Source: Antedon mediterranea
Lineage: Eukaryota > Echinodermata > Crinoidea > Comatulida > Antedonidae
Assembly: GCF_964355755.1 (NCBI RefSeq)
Contig: NC_092674.1
Location: forward strand, 6,825,001-6,889,000
DNA: 64,000 bases
Direction of reading: 5' to 3'
Shown: piece by piece, positions 32,940 through 45,299 of the stretch
Layout of the letters: each line of letters opens with the position of its first letter
Numbering within the stretch: position 1 is the first letter of the stretch
Position numbers and translations under genes: made by a program
Notes under the pieces: model-generated
The model's input: only the letters and a program-made list of their open reading frames with translations
Told to the model about the DNA's origin: nothing
The model's database searches: none

Positions 32940-34335
32940 CACTGACCTAAACTGTAAAACGGTTTATTCAATTCTATGCAGCAGATACAGACCCTTGGTT
33001 AATAGTTAATATAGACCCAAAAAATTAAATAAATAAATGATAATAGAGGTGTAGCCTGAATAAGGTTTGCTGGCTATAGTGTTAAAACTGCCCATCATTC
33101 ATTTAATGGGGAAAAAAGGTCCCCTTAATAGAGGTGTCCCGAAGGAGAGGTTCTACTATAAAACATAGGATTAATATGGTTATATTGAAAGGTGAGAATG
33201 TAGAATTAATGGTTGGGCTGCATCGATGAGTGCATCGTAAAACGTCAAATAGAACAGAACCAGACAGGATTGTTTCGAAATACTAAGTAGGATTTTAGAA
33301 ATTGTATAGACAATCGCATTTTAATGGTCGCAGTAATGTGAACAGTCTGCCTTCGTTAATATGTAAGCGTCTGCTACAATACTGTAAACAAAGTTGTCTG
33401 CCTATTATGTCACATATTATAATGCACTGTACTCTATACCTGAGTGCCCCAAAGGCTTACTGTACAAACCATGTGATAGGTTAAAATGTAACACAATGCA
33501 ATGTATGGGATGTGTAAAGAGTCAGTCTATTTCATGTCTAGCTTCCCGTCCTGGGGGGCACAAAAAGAAATGCCAGCAGTACTTTGGAGCTGCCCATGTG
33601 AAGGTTTGGTTGACAGATTAGTCCATTATGGTAGAGGGGTACAGTACTCTATGAACTTCTATTGTTGGGTTATCCAGGTAAACACCACTCATACTCTAAA
33701 AACAGCACTGTTTGTTTGTGTAATTTTAATCATACCATGTTCTTTGCCGGATTAGTTGATTTATAGTAGAAAGGTACAATACAGTACTTGATGAAAACAT
33801 CAAATGTTTATATGCACTCACCAGGAAGAGATAGAACACAGGCTTTTGTTGGTCAACCCCAGAGCATTTTTGTGTTTCCTAGATTTACAGTATATGAATA
33901 CATAGCACACTGTGATATTATTTTCATTGTCACTTTGATGATTTTAAACTTTAATTTAAGGGCATATACATTATGTCATTATTTTCTATGCAATGTGTCT
34001 TCAGTAAAAATATTTATAAAAAACATTATTATATTATCTGTCAGTGTTAATGACAAGTTGCATGCACTTTACCTAATCACAGAAATCACCTACAGCGTAT
34101 TTTGCATAATTTTATTATGTGAATGTACCTGTTCATACTCAATATTATCTAAACATTCATTTAAATCAAGTTTACTAGAGGTTGTTATGCGAAGGATAGG
34201 TATATCAAGGTTAATTTGAGTGTGAAAGGAATTCTTCGAAAATGGTTTGGTCGTTGTAGAATAGTTTATTATAAAACAAAAATCATATTGCTATAATGTT
34301 TACTCTGTTTCTTATACAGTAATCAGTGGTTGTTT
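32940..34335. other. non-coding sequence between repeats
   Basis: A small-element end (GGTCCCCTTAATAGAGGTGT) lies at 33118. The open frames at 33394 and 33788 are not accepted as genes. Otherwise AT-rich. Confidence 0.5.
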
Positions 34336-34339
34336 ATCC

Positions 34340-34463
34340 TTAAGCTCTGTCTACACTGGCAACAAATGTTATGTGCCCATATATGGACATCTTATCACTA
34401 CCATATTTGGGAATATCACTGCCATATTTTGTCAAACTAGTTTGATAGTGTAGACAGAGCTTT
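34340..34463. mobile_element. family A MITE copy 9 (short)
   Basis: TTAAGCTCTGTCTACACTGG and GATAGTGTAGACAGAGCTTT flank a shortened core. Confidence 0.85.
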
Positions 34464-34469
34464 GGATTA

Positions 34470-35569
34470 GTGACACAGATGGTCAAATGTTTGAGGCATT
34501 TACTGACTTTCTTTAAAGTGAGGTGAACATGATCACAATGTTGTTTGCTTTGCAGTAAAAATTTGCTCTAAAGAAACCCTATATAATATAAACCTTTCTG
34601 ATATAATGGTTTTGTGGATTGAATTTGAAACCAGAATTAATTAAAACCATTTTTTAATTCACTTCTAATTTGGACTTTTATGGATGTTAGTCTTTAAAAC
34701 ATGGCAAAAAATTATAATGATTATTATAATTTAAATTCTGTAATTTATTACAAGTTTGTTTTATGTGTTATAGTCATACTGACCAGTTGTTATTTTAAGT
34801 ACGTACTATAGTGGTTTAATACACCTGTAATAATATTAATTTATAACAAGAATTTGTATAGTCAGATGATACTATTTCTATCTTCCACGTGAAATGCTCA
34901 CGGCATCTCTCTTCATTATTAGTCTGTGGTAGTGTTCTCATTTCCCAGAAAAATTATCCGGAATCAGCTTTGAAATGGAATTACTCATTAGGTGTGAACC
35001 CTGCCAAATTGTACAAAGTACAGTAATTGTATAAATTTTACTGCGTTCTTACTGTTAGTGTTACGGCAGGTGATGTTTGGGATATATTGTTCTTAAAAAC
35101 ATGAAAATGATAATTAATAAAATCAAACTTAGAATAAGCCATTTTGTAGTTTTAATAAATCTAATCACTTCCGTAGAAGAAAAAAAACGGTTAAATTCTG
35201 ACAATATTTTTTGCTTTAAATTACAGTTTTTCAGGTAAATATCTTTTTTTTAATCCAATTTTGGTCAAAGTGAATACTACTGTACTATTATGTGACATTA
35301 AAATGACATACAGTATTCAATAACAAAATTTTCACAAATTATTTTTTCAGAGGACAATATATCTTTAAAAGCTACTACAGTATTACCCCTTTTTTCTAGT
35401 AATAAATACTAGGTTGTAGTCTTTTTTCCCTTTTGCTATGCGCATAGAAACCATGTCCTCTTTTTAAATAGACAGATTTCCGCTAATAAAACTGTGATTT
35501 CGTCAAATTTACACTTACAGTAAACACGTTAGGGTCGTATGTTTAATATCATTACCTAAAATACCGATA
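34470..35569. other. AT-rich sequence with inverted family E repeat
   Basis: Nothing coding. At 35100-35370 the inverse of the family E sequence occurs (GACAATATATCTTTAAAAGC on the plus strand). Confidence 0.5.
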
Positions 35570-36364
35570 CATTAGGCGCAGGAGCCCCGGATAGCGTTAC
35601 GAAGTCGTTAACTCTGTCAGCCCATGGTCAACCCAACTAATGTGTTTTTCCCAAGGACAACTTATCAATAACTAAACTTTGTCACCACCCATAAGTGTGC
35701 TGTTCATTTCCTATTGACCAATGAACACCAATGTAACTGGACCTGAGTTTCTTGCTATTCGACCTTGGGTGCAAATTATACAATTAATTGATGTTAAGGC
35801 CACTGACTACTCTTTTCTGTATAGAAACACTGAATTGACTGAATATTAAGAAAACCCTACAATAATTTCTACTACTACTTGATATGGTGTTATACAAGAA
35901 CTATATTAAAAGAATTGAATGTATGGAGAATGAAAAGTTAAACGTTATAACTTATATGTAAAACATCACTCATCTATCAGATATATCATTTTCTAAAAAT
36001 TGTTTCATTAGTTAGAATAGATCACGGAAAACCAATACCAATACTGATCTGGACTCGGAAATTCAAAATGTAGCAGGCAACGTTTCACCAATGAAAACTT
36101 TCAAGACAAACAAAGTATCATAATTATCATGATATCCATTTTTATTTAATAACGATAAATGGATACAGTATAAATATTTCGTCTTTTTTGTTATTTTGTG
36201 ATGGAAAATATATTGAGTGAACATTGGCACTGAGCTTAAATGTTCCCCGTCCCCTTAATGTCCGCTTTATAGGAGTGTCCCCTCAGTAAGGATTTGCTGT
36301 TTTTCCCCTTAATAATAAATTATGATGTCCATCTTATCCTCTCAATTTTAATGTGCTACACCCG

Positions 36365-36490
36365 ATAATAGAATACACATCTAGCTCGTGTGTACTTTAA
36401 AGAACCTAGTACATCTTTCGAGACGAGTGGGGGGTTACCCCGGTGTATTAGTACATCACAGCCACTGATCACCAACTGGGCCCTCTGGGA
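36365..36490 (-). repeat. family S SINE-like fragment, inverted
   Basis: TACTTTAAAGAACCTAGTAC and GTGGGGGGTTACCCCGGTGT are the inverse of phrases in the 54-kb copy. Confidence 0.6.
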
Positions 36491-36559
36491 GACCAGTCTT
36501 TGACTGAAGAGGTTACCCAGTATAAATATATATTTCAATTCAATTCAATAGAATAACTG

Positions 36560-38450
36560 TACAGTAGGCTCCCATTTGATGCAATGTGTTACCCAATGTG
36601 CTCAATTTGATTGTGCTACCCAAATCCATGCTATCCATTTGAAATAATTTGCTATCCATTTAAAGAATGTGCTACCCGATAATCCGTATAGAATAATGTA
36701 CAGTACAATTATATCCATTTGATTGTGCTACCTAATGTGCTATCCATTTGAAATAATGTGCTATCCATTTGAAAGAATGTGCTATCCATTTAAAAGAATG
36801 TGCTACCCGATAATCCGTATAGAATAATGTACAGTACAGTACTATATCCATTTGATTGTGCTACCCAATGTGCTATCCATTTGAAAGAATGTGCTATCCA
36901 TTTGAAAGAATGTGCTACCCGATAATCCGTATAGAATAATGTACAGTACTATATCCATTTGATTGTGCTACCTAATGTGCTATCCATTTGAAAGAATGTG
37001 CTACCCGATAATCCTTATAGAATAATGTACAGTACTATATCCATTTGACTGTGCTACCTAATGTGCTATCCATTTGAAAGAATGTGCTACCCGATATTCC
37101 GTAGGCTATAGAATAATGTACAGTACAATTATATCCATTTGATTGTGCTACCTAATGTGCTATCCATTTAAAATAATGTGCTACCCGATAATCCTTATAG
37201 AATAATGTACAGTACTATATCCATTTGATTGTGCTACCCAATGTGCTATCCATTTGAAATAATGTGCTATCCATTTGAAATAACGTGCTATTTGAAAGAA
37301 TGTGCTACCCGATAATCCGTATAGAATAATGTACAGTACAATTACATCCATTTGATTGTGCTACCTAATGTGCTATCCATTTGAAATAATGTGCTATCCA
37401 TTTGAAATAATGTGCTATCCATTTGAAAGAATGTGCTATCCATTTGAATAATTTTCTATCCATTTGAAAGAATGTGCTACCCGATAATCCGTATAGAATA
37501 ATGTACAGCACTATATCCATTTGACTGTGCTACCTAATGTGCTATCCATTTGAAATAATGTGCTACCCGATATTCCGTAGGCTATAGAATAATGTACAGT
37601 ACAATTATATCCATTTGATTGTGCTACCTAATGTGCTATCCATTTAAAATAATGTGCTACCCGATAATCCTTATAGAATAATGTACAGTACTATATCCAT
37701 TTGATTGTGCTACCCAATGTGCTATCCATTTGAAATAATGTGCTATCCATTTGAAATAACGTGCTATTTGAAAGAATGTGCTACCCGATAATCCGTATAG
37801 AATAATGTACAGTACAATTACATCCATTTGATTGTGCTACCTAATGTGCTATCCATTTGAAATAATGTGCTATCCATTTGAAATAATGTGCTATCCATTT
37901 GAAAGAATGTGCTATCCATTTGAATAATTTTCTATCCATTTGAAAGAATGTGCTACCCGATAATCCGTATAGAATAATGTACAGCACTATATCCATTTGA
38001 CTGTGCTACCTAATGTGCTATCCATTTGAAATAATGTGCTACCCGATAATCCTTATAGAATAATGTACAGTACTATATCTATTTGATTGTGCTACCCAAT
38101 GTGCTATCCATTTGAAATAATGTGCTATCCGTTTGAAATAATGTGCTATCCATTTGAAATAGGCCTAATGTGCTATCCATTTGAAAGAATGTGCTACCCG
38201 ATAATCATAGAATAATGTACAGTACTATATCCATTTGATTGTGCTACCTAATGTGCTATCCATTTGAAATAATGTGCTATCCATTTGAAAGAATGTGCTA
38301 TCCATTTGAAAGAATGTGCTATCCATTTGAAAGAATGTGCTACCCGATAATCCGTATAGAATGCACAGTACAGTTATATCATAGTTATATCCATTTGATT
38401 GAGCTATCTATTGTGCTATCCGTTTGAACTAATGTGCTGTCTGTTTATAA
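36560..38450. repeat. complex satellite with higher-order structure
   Basis: Basic units are about 21 bases (ATGTGCTATCCATTTGAAA plus TA/GA), alternating with a spacer unit of about 65 bases (GTGCTACCCGATAATCCGTA, then TAGAATAATGTACAGTAC). Unit order repeats as a block: 37085-37560 and 37561-38036 are near-identical with a 476-base period. Open frames here (MCYPFER repeats) are by-products. Confidence 0.92.
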
Positions 38451-38499
38451 TTCAGGTTTTTTTTAAAAAATATGTTTTGCTATCCATTTTAAACGTGCT

Positions 38500-39453
38500 A
38501 AACAAGTTACATATTTGTTGATATAAATTTGCGGTACACCACGTAGGCCTAGTTCTGAAAAGAACTGTTGAGTTGCTTGACGTTTCGATTTAGGCCTACT
38601 CCAAAGTCAAAGTCTCCAAAGCTATTCCATCATGTCGTATTCGGGGAATCGCCAACAAGTGTTTTCTCAGAGAAGGGTATGTTCTGTATGGGGTTCTGTA
38701 TGCTATTTGTTAATAATGTACAAAAAATGAAATGAAAAATCATATTAATTATCGGTATGTACGGAGGAAGCTCGAACAAGACGAAGCGCGAAACAAATAA
38801 AAGCGCAGCGCGAAACATCTGAAATGATATACAATTTCTAAAAACATGAAAACACAGAATATATTATATTAATATAACTTTTTAATATTTCCAAAGGCTC
38901 GGACAAGGAAGAAGGGCCTTAAAAAACTGAATTGCTATATGTTAGACCACATTTCCATAACTTTTCAAAACTCATCGAACCCTCTGCTAGTAGGCCTAAT
39001 TAATATAGGAGCGTATCGCCAAATCATTAGAGAAAAAAAAAACATGGCATAAAGATGTAATTAATCAACCAACGGCCAAAGAATACCAACAATTTTAATT
39101 TAGGTTTCGATTCGTAATTACTAATGTGGTGGACTAAGCCTAGTTTGAAACTATAGTGACCATTTATTTTAGAAAGAAAGAAAGACAAATTTGTTTCCAT
39201 CTCCATGTTATTGTTAATACCAAGGCACTTTTCAATTAAAAATTCTGGCCTAGTATTCTTGCAAGGTCGTCACAGCTCCAGTTACAAAGGTCGTCACAGC
39301 TCCAGTTACAAACGGTGATACAAAGTGTCAATCATTTGACAAGTGAACAGCCCACTGGTAGGATAGTCCTTGAAACCGTCCGTAAAACACATTAATCACT
39401 CACATCAGTCATGCCGCTAATGGTTGAAAACCTCACTTTTTGGGGTTTTCAAA
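38500..39453. other. non-satellite right part of the 3.9-kb element
   Basis: AT-rich sequence with the short direct duplicate GGTCGTCACAGCTCCAGTTA at about 39266 and 39289. No coding exon seen. Confidence 0.45.
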
Positions 39454-39489
39454 CGTAACGCTATCCGGGGCTCCTGCGCCTAATGAACA

Positions 39490-41452
39490 TACAAGTTTTA
39501 AAAAACATTTTTATTTCAGATTTTACTGAGAAGAGATAAATTTTATACTTTTTTCACATCCTGAAGAATTTATACTTTACATTATTTCCAATATATTATA
39601 AAATGTCTGTAAGATAGAGATGGGACATAAATTAAAATATTTGAAATACTTTTTACAAACATGTATATTTAAGCCACGCTGTTATGCGATCATTGATAAT
39701 GTTTGCCCACTTAATACTGTAATATGTTTATAATAATGATGATAAATGTAGGTAATATGGCTAAAGCATTTTAAATCTACAATTATATTATGATGATAAT
39801 TCCAGATATACACGAAATGCTAATGGCTGCAGTATGGCATTACCAAGTTTGGTGGTCATTTGTCTGTGTTTATACCGATTTATTGCTTGGAGAAACTTGA
39901 CAGTATTCTAAATTTCAACTGCGGTAGTTTATTGATGTTTTATAGTCGAGTTTGAAGAATGCGCCGTTACTTCTTTTAATGCCGGTAAAACATGTTTCCA
40001 TTAGATCAAAATTTGAAATGATCATCGTAATTATTAATAAACATAAAAAATAAACAGATCTTTTTTTTGCCAATACAGAGTAGTTGACCCAACATTTTTA
40101 TAATCTTTTGCCTTCTTGTAGCTAAAGTACAACCCTGTAATATATTCTGCCTACATCCATGAGATTAGAATTTGAAATTATCATCATTAATAAACTTTTA
40201 CAATGAAAAAAATTAACAGATCTTTTTTTGCCAATTGAACAAATACAATAATTGACCCAACATTTTGGTGCTTTTTTTGTCTTCAACAGTAGTAGTAGGT
40301 ACAACTACACAGTACAACTCAGTGCATTCTTCTTCCTTCATTTATTTATTTATTTATTTATTCTTTCTTTTGACTGGATTGCATTTTCAGTAACGCAGTA
40401 CTGCTTTCCAAAATGGTTCAGTTACAAGTTTAACAGTAAATAAAAATTATAACATACATACACAGTAGGCCTAATTTAAAAGATATATACAGAACAGTTA
40501 AAAAAAAATTAAAAAAAAAAAAAAATGTAGGATCACTTGGATGACATAAGAGTTGCTATATTTTTGAGTTTATAAATAAAATAGATCTCAATATATTTAT
40601 ATATTTAAACTTTAAGTGGGTGTGAAGTCCAAACTCATGCTTTCTAGGTAAAACTACCAAATTAGTAAGATTTCTGTATTACTATTATTAATAAATGTTT
40701 ATCTAAAATTTTTTTTGGTTTAATAATGGTTTTACAGCACTGTACAATGTAATTATTAGGTGTAAACTACATGTAGTACTGTAGTGGGCCTAAAAACTGG
40801 TGTGCTAGGTACGGTAATTTATCACTTTCCATAGATGAAAGAAAGGGCAGAACTTACATATACTGTAGCTCAAACTGTTTTTTTATCCAATATTTTAAAG
40901 TAGAACCCCTCCTTTGGATGTGAATATGAATGAATATGGCGTGCGAGTTGGTAGGCCATATTCCGGAGGTTTTTTCTTAAAACTTAATTTGTTTATTTCT
41001 TGAGTTTTATGAGGTATGTAAAGCTAATTTTTGGTGTGTTGGTTTATTTACATTAGACAGATTCATACACACTTATTTATTTAATTTGTCAAAATCGTTT
41101 CATATCATCTTTAAGGGAACACTTTGGGTCCTGATGATGTTCCCTTGATAGAAAAAATCAAGCTGGGTTTACTTTCAGTAGAGCATCTCTCTAAACTTCA
41201 GGTTCACAAACTTTTCAGAGCTAATGATGCATATGAATATTAAAAATGAAATTATAAATATTAGCTTATGGCTAATTGATACTGTAAAAGGTACAGTCTG
41301 TCTTGTCAAATTATTATAAATAAGTCGGGCTATATTAATATTATTGTCATATTATGAATAATACTGCAATGTTTCCAAACCAAATAATTTAGAATATTGC
41401 AGTACTGTAATTACCAAATAATAATGAATACAGCAGTAATCTGAAAAATATA
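39490..41452. other. AT-rich non-coding sequence left of the DIRS element
   Basis: A roughly 110-base phrase is duplicated (about 40040-40110 and 40190-40275: AACAGATCTTTTTTTGCCAA, GACCCAACATTTT). There are (TTTA)n and poly-A tracts at 40340-40360 and 40497-40526. No exon seen. Confidence 0.5.
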
Positions 41453-41465
41453 AGTCTATATCGTG

Positions 41466-41624
41466 CCTAGCTTACCTGTATAAACCGACAATAGCCCGTG
41501 CTCTCCAGAGGGAGGGCTTAGATACGAAAGTGAAAAGTTCCTAGAACACCCCTGCATTATAATGGACCCGTCCGCAACCACACCCTCATGTGGGAACGTA
41601 CCAACGTACCACCGTCATCATTTT
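41466..41624 (+). repeat. DIRS left inverted terminal repeat
   Basis: It runs from CCTAGCTTACCTGTATAAAC to CACCGTCATCATTTT and is matched almost base for base by the inverse of 46513-46672. Confidence 0.92.
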
Positions 41625-42039
41625 CTTTCGTAACGTGAGAGCGTTACGTCGTATGATACCAAGTGTTAGGATTGTACACTGTACATACTATACAAAGAGT
41701 TCTATTACGCTGATTACTAGTTGACTTGGCCAGGATATTGAGTGTATTCCCACGGCCTGTTGCAGTACCAGCAGTTGATATTGTTCATATATCGTTGATC
41801 CGTTTTAAGTCGGGGTCTTCCTTAGATATAAGGAAGATTAAAAAGGAGAAAACAACACCCACTTCGTTGGATTTTAGGCCGGAACGGCCACACTACCGGA
41901 AGACAAAGGAAAAGCAATTTGCATTGCCACCTGGACTGCCTCAGCTGAGGCGTGGACGCACTGTTGCGTGAAACAACAACAAAGCCGTCGTCAGGTTGTA
42001 TTGTTCTTTATCTTGCTAGGTTGCGTTCTGTGCCCGGAT

Positions 42040-43454
42040 ATGCCTAAGTCTGAATGTTGGCAATGCAGGGGCCAGCGTGCGACAGTCAAGTGGGACCGCC
42101 ACTTGCTGTGCATTCACTGCCGCACCTGTAGCCAGGAGTCGCCGTGCGACGTTTTTTTTTTGTACGTTGGTTCCGGACGTCCGTTGGGGCGTGCGCGGGT
42201 GGTAGACCCCGCACCCGTGGAGGTTCAGGTGGAGCCCCCGGCCCCGCTAGTAGAAGAGACCGCGCGCTTGCAACGGCCGCTGCGCCTCCACCGCAGAGTG
42301 GTACGCAGGACGATGGTTTGTTCCCACCCGTACTGGAGGCCATCGCAGCAGCGGTGCGAGCTCTACCGAGGGAGGTTGTGCCCTCGGCATCCTCGCCTAA
42401 TTATCCTCCTGTGCCAGTTCTGCCTCCGCAGTACTTTCAAGGTCGAGGGACGCACCCATCGCCGGATGTCGGTGGGTACGACAGTGACAGGACCATGACC
42501 TCGCTGCCTAGTGAGGATCGCTCCGAGGTTGCACAGGGTGGAGACGGTTTGCAGGCTCTTGTCAATCGTGTGGTTCCTGCTGTACTTTCGTACATTTGAG
42601 TAGAGTACGCCTATGACGCGCCGACGCCCGCGCCGGCTTCGAAGAGGTACTCTACCTTTGGAGTGCGTGCTCCATTGAAGCGGGTCACGACTTGTCCAGT
42701 TGCGCCGCTGGATCCCGAACTTGTCGCTAGGGTAGAGGCTATAGCGAAGGAGCCTAAAACCCGTAGAGCTGCATCTCAAGATCTCGCAGCAGCCTTCCCG
42801 CTTCCGCAGGACCAGTTTCTAACGCTATATATCGGCACCACCGATCCCGGATGCAGCGAAAGAAGCGTGCGCGCGAGGATCAAGGTCTCGACGCCAACGG
42901 CAGATTTCTGTCTCCTTCGGCCGCCAGAACTGAGGAGGCGCTAATCGCGGTCGACCGTGGCGCACGCGAGACGTTACGAACGGTCTCGATGTCGGGCTAC
43001 CTTCTGTCATTCCTCGCGGATCCGGACCATCCACGGCACCTTGACGCGGACGTGATCTGCTTGCTTCAGCAGTTTACGGGCCTGGTCGCGGACCAACAAG
43101 TGACAATTTCAATGACCTCGGCCGCCGTGCGGAGGGTCAATTGACCGCTTCACAACTAGCGAGTCGTTCGGTGCTGTGGATCTCTTCTACGGTAATTTCG
43201 CCGAGAAGAAAAATAAGTGGGCTCGCGAGCGAGAGGCACGTCGCGAGACGAGATCACGCAAAACGCCTCCAGCCCCACTGCCGGTGGTGCCATCGATCTC
43301 ACAACCGCCGCCGTCGGTCCGTAATCAGTCTGAGGTTGGGCAGACTCCTGGGCCGTCGCGACCCCGTAATTCCCGCCCCGCGCGTGGCGGTAAGCCGGGT
43401 AGGGGAGCACGTCGGGACCGCGGTTCGCGACGTGGTGACCGCAGGTGCCGGTAA
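42040..43454 (+). pseudogene. DIRS gag-like region (frameshifted)
   Basis: Structural protein region in pieces: 42040-42160, 42144-42599, 42663-42850, 42851-43144 and 43176-43454, in three frames. The first piece has paired cysteines (CWQC ... LLCIHCRTC ... SPC), a zinc-ribbon-like pattern found at the start of DIRS gag proteins. The middle has GRFLSPSAARTEEAL, and the end is a basic Arg/Gly/Pro-rich tail (GNFAEKKNKWAREREARR) suited to nucleic-acid binding. The first frame change falls at a run of ten T (42152-42161). A short TTG-started frame at 41726-41971 precedes it and may be leader sequence. Confidence 0.7.
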
Positions 43455-43536
43455 CGTGCAGGCGAGGTCCGTGCCGTCCGGGGCCGGACCAGTGGGAGGT
43501 CGTCTCCTACGGTTCGTCCGAGAGTGGGAGTAGCTG

Positions 43537-44470
43537 ATGGTAGACAGCTGGATTTTCTCCACACTTAGCTACGGCTACCGCATAGAATTTACGAGCCCTC
43601 CAGTGTGTGGAGGTCCTCGTCCGACCACAATCCCCAAAGATCCAATAAAGCAACGAGTGCTTATGAACGGGATTGCCGCGCTGCTCCAAAAAGGAGCCGT
43701 AGTAAGGGTCGAAGAACATCATGCGGGCTCGGGCCACGAATCAACCGTATTCTTAACCAAGAAGTCCTCGGGGGACTGGCGACCAATTATAAATCTAAGA
43801 CGTCTGAACAAACGATTTATTCGGCCCCGCAGGTTTCGGATGGAGACAGTCTCATCGATCCTGTTAGGGCTAAGACGAGGAGACTGGGCCGCATCGACAG
43901 ATTTAAAAGATGTGTACTTTCACGTACCAATCGCAAAAGAAGACCAACGTTGGTTGCGGTTTCGAATCAACAATTGTCTTCACCAGTTCGTCGCGATGTC
44001 GTTCGGCCTATCAACGGCTCCGCGCGTGTTCACGCGCACAGTTCGAGCGCTCGGTGCGTTCTTTCACAAGCACGGCATTCGCATATTCATGTATCTAGAC
44101 GACTGGTTAATCGTGGCTCAGTCCAAGGACCGGCTGGTGAGCAGTCTCAATTGCGTCCTCGTAACGGAACGCGTAGGGTTCATAGTGAACCGGGAAAAGT
44201 CGTGCCTGGTGCCGACTCAGCATCCCATGTATCTCGGAGCGCAGATAGATCTCGTGTCGGGCAGAGTGTGCCCCTCACAGAAACGAGTAACCTAAGCCCT
44301 TGCTGCTATACAAGGCCTGATTACCGCTTCCGCTCCGACAGCATACGACTGGCTGAGAACGCTAGGTTTCCTAGCCAGCTTTGTAGTTCTAGTTCCGTTT
44401 TGTCGGCTACGGATGCAGCCGCTGTAGTTCATCTGTTAGCCTTCTACCGGCCAGGTTCAGACTCATTAGA
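43537..44470 (+). pseudogene. DIRS reverse transcriptase (stop codon at 44293)
   Basis: The 252-codon frame carries reverse-transcriptase motifs in order: SGDWRPIINLRRLN, STDLKDVYFHVPI with the first catalytic Asp, FGLSTAPRVFTR, and the catalytic box YLDDWLI typical of DIRS elements, then LGAQIDL. A TAA at 44293-44295 ends it. The same frame continues with ALAAIQGLITASAPTAYDWL, LRTLGFLASFVVLVPFCRLR, so this is an in-frame stop in what was a longer pol polypeptide. Confidence 0.9.
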
Positions 44471-44473
44471 CAA

Positions 44474-44935
44474 GTGGTCCCGATGTCGGCGTTCATTGTA
44501 ACGCACCTCCAATGGTGGCTAACGGACGGCCGATTGTTAGTGGGCAGATCAATTCAGAGATCAATTCCGGACACCCGAATAGAAACGGACGCGTCCGAAG
44601 CGGGTTGGGGCGGTTGCTCCAACCAGAGTCACGTCTCCGGCGTTTGGAGTGCCGAGGAGGCGTTAGCCCACATCAATCTCTTAGAACTTTGGGCAGTAGA
44701 CCGAACGTTGAAAGCGCTACTTCCAAACATAAAAAAATTCACACGTCCATGTCTGCTCGGACAACACAACCGTGGTCGCGTACATCAACCGACAAGGAGG
44801 CACGGAGTCTCCGACTCTTTGCTACCACACATGGACGCTCATGCACTGGTGCATCGCGCACAGAATAACGCTGACTGCATCGCATATTCCGGGCAGCCAG
44901 AATGAGTCGCGGACACGCTGTCCCGACTCGCTTTA
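44474..44935 (+). pseudogene. DIRS RNase H domain (frameshifted)
   Basis: IETDASEAGWGG contains the first catalytic Asp, and SAEEALAHINLLELWAVDRT holds the conserved Glu helix. The frame then shifts to VAYINRQGG (about 44772) and ASHIPGSQNESRT, the last conserved block before recombinase sequence. At least two frameshifts separate it from the reverse transcriptase. Confidence 0.85.
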
Positions 44936-45299
44936 CGCCCGACCGAATGGCGTCTGTTGCCGAGCATAGCCACTCAAATATTCGACCACTTCGGACGGCC
45001 GCACATGGATAGACCTGTTTGCGACGTCAGAGAACACGCAGCTCCCGACATTCTGCAGTCGATTCCGGGATGCACGTGCGTGGGCGGTGGATGCCCTGTC
45101 CATGTCATGGGACGGTTTATGGGCGTACGCGTTCCCGCCGATATCGATCATACCAATAGTTCTGACTCACATTCAGCGCTTCCGATGCCGAGTTCTGTTG
45201 ATCGCACCGTTCTGGCCTCGTCAAGCGTGGTATCCGCTTCTTGCCAGTCTTCTTTACGATCACCCGCTGCGTCTTCCGGTCCGCGCGGATCTACTGACG

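Larger units (their letters stand above)
35570..39485. mobile_element. 3.9-kb terminal-inverted-repeat element carrying a satellite
   Basis: The left end (35571-35601) starts ATTAGGCGCAGGAGCCCCGG and continues ATAGCGTTACG. The right end (39454-39484) is its exact inverse, ending CTCCTGCGCCTAAT. Between them lie the satellite (36560-38450), a family S fragment (36365-36490) and AT-rich sequence. No transposase is recognised, so the element is non-autonomous or decayed. Confidence 0.75.

Noticed and set aside
33394-33621. Cysteine-rich open frame (IPECPKGLLYKPCDRLKCNT, then QCMGC, SCLAS, KKCQQYF)
   Set aside because: The cysteine spacing hints at a small secreted domain. However, there is no convincing acceptor or donor, no partner exon nearby, and the frame runs through repeated TACTGTA-like sequence, so chance is more likely.
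33788-34219. 143-codon open frame on the plus strand
   Set aside because: Hydrophobic, AT-driven composition, no recognisable domain and no splice context. Such frames are expected by chance in this AT-rich DNA.
38239-38427. Open frame with MCYPFER repeats
   Set aside because: It is a translation of the 21-bp satellite unit and has no independent support.
36560-38450. CRISPR-like array
   Set aside because: Units are directly repeated but the spacers are themselves repeated and variable in number. This is a eukaryotic satellite, not repeats separated by unique spacers.
43605-44501. 298-codon frame overlapping the DIRS reverse transcriptase
   Set aside because: It is the longest frame in the window but lies in a different frame from the recognisable reverse-transcriptase motifs and shows none of its own. 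It is a shadow of GC-rich coding sequence.
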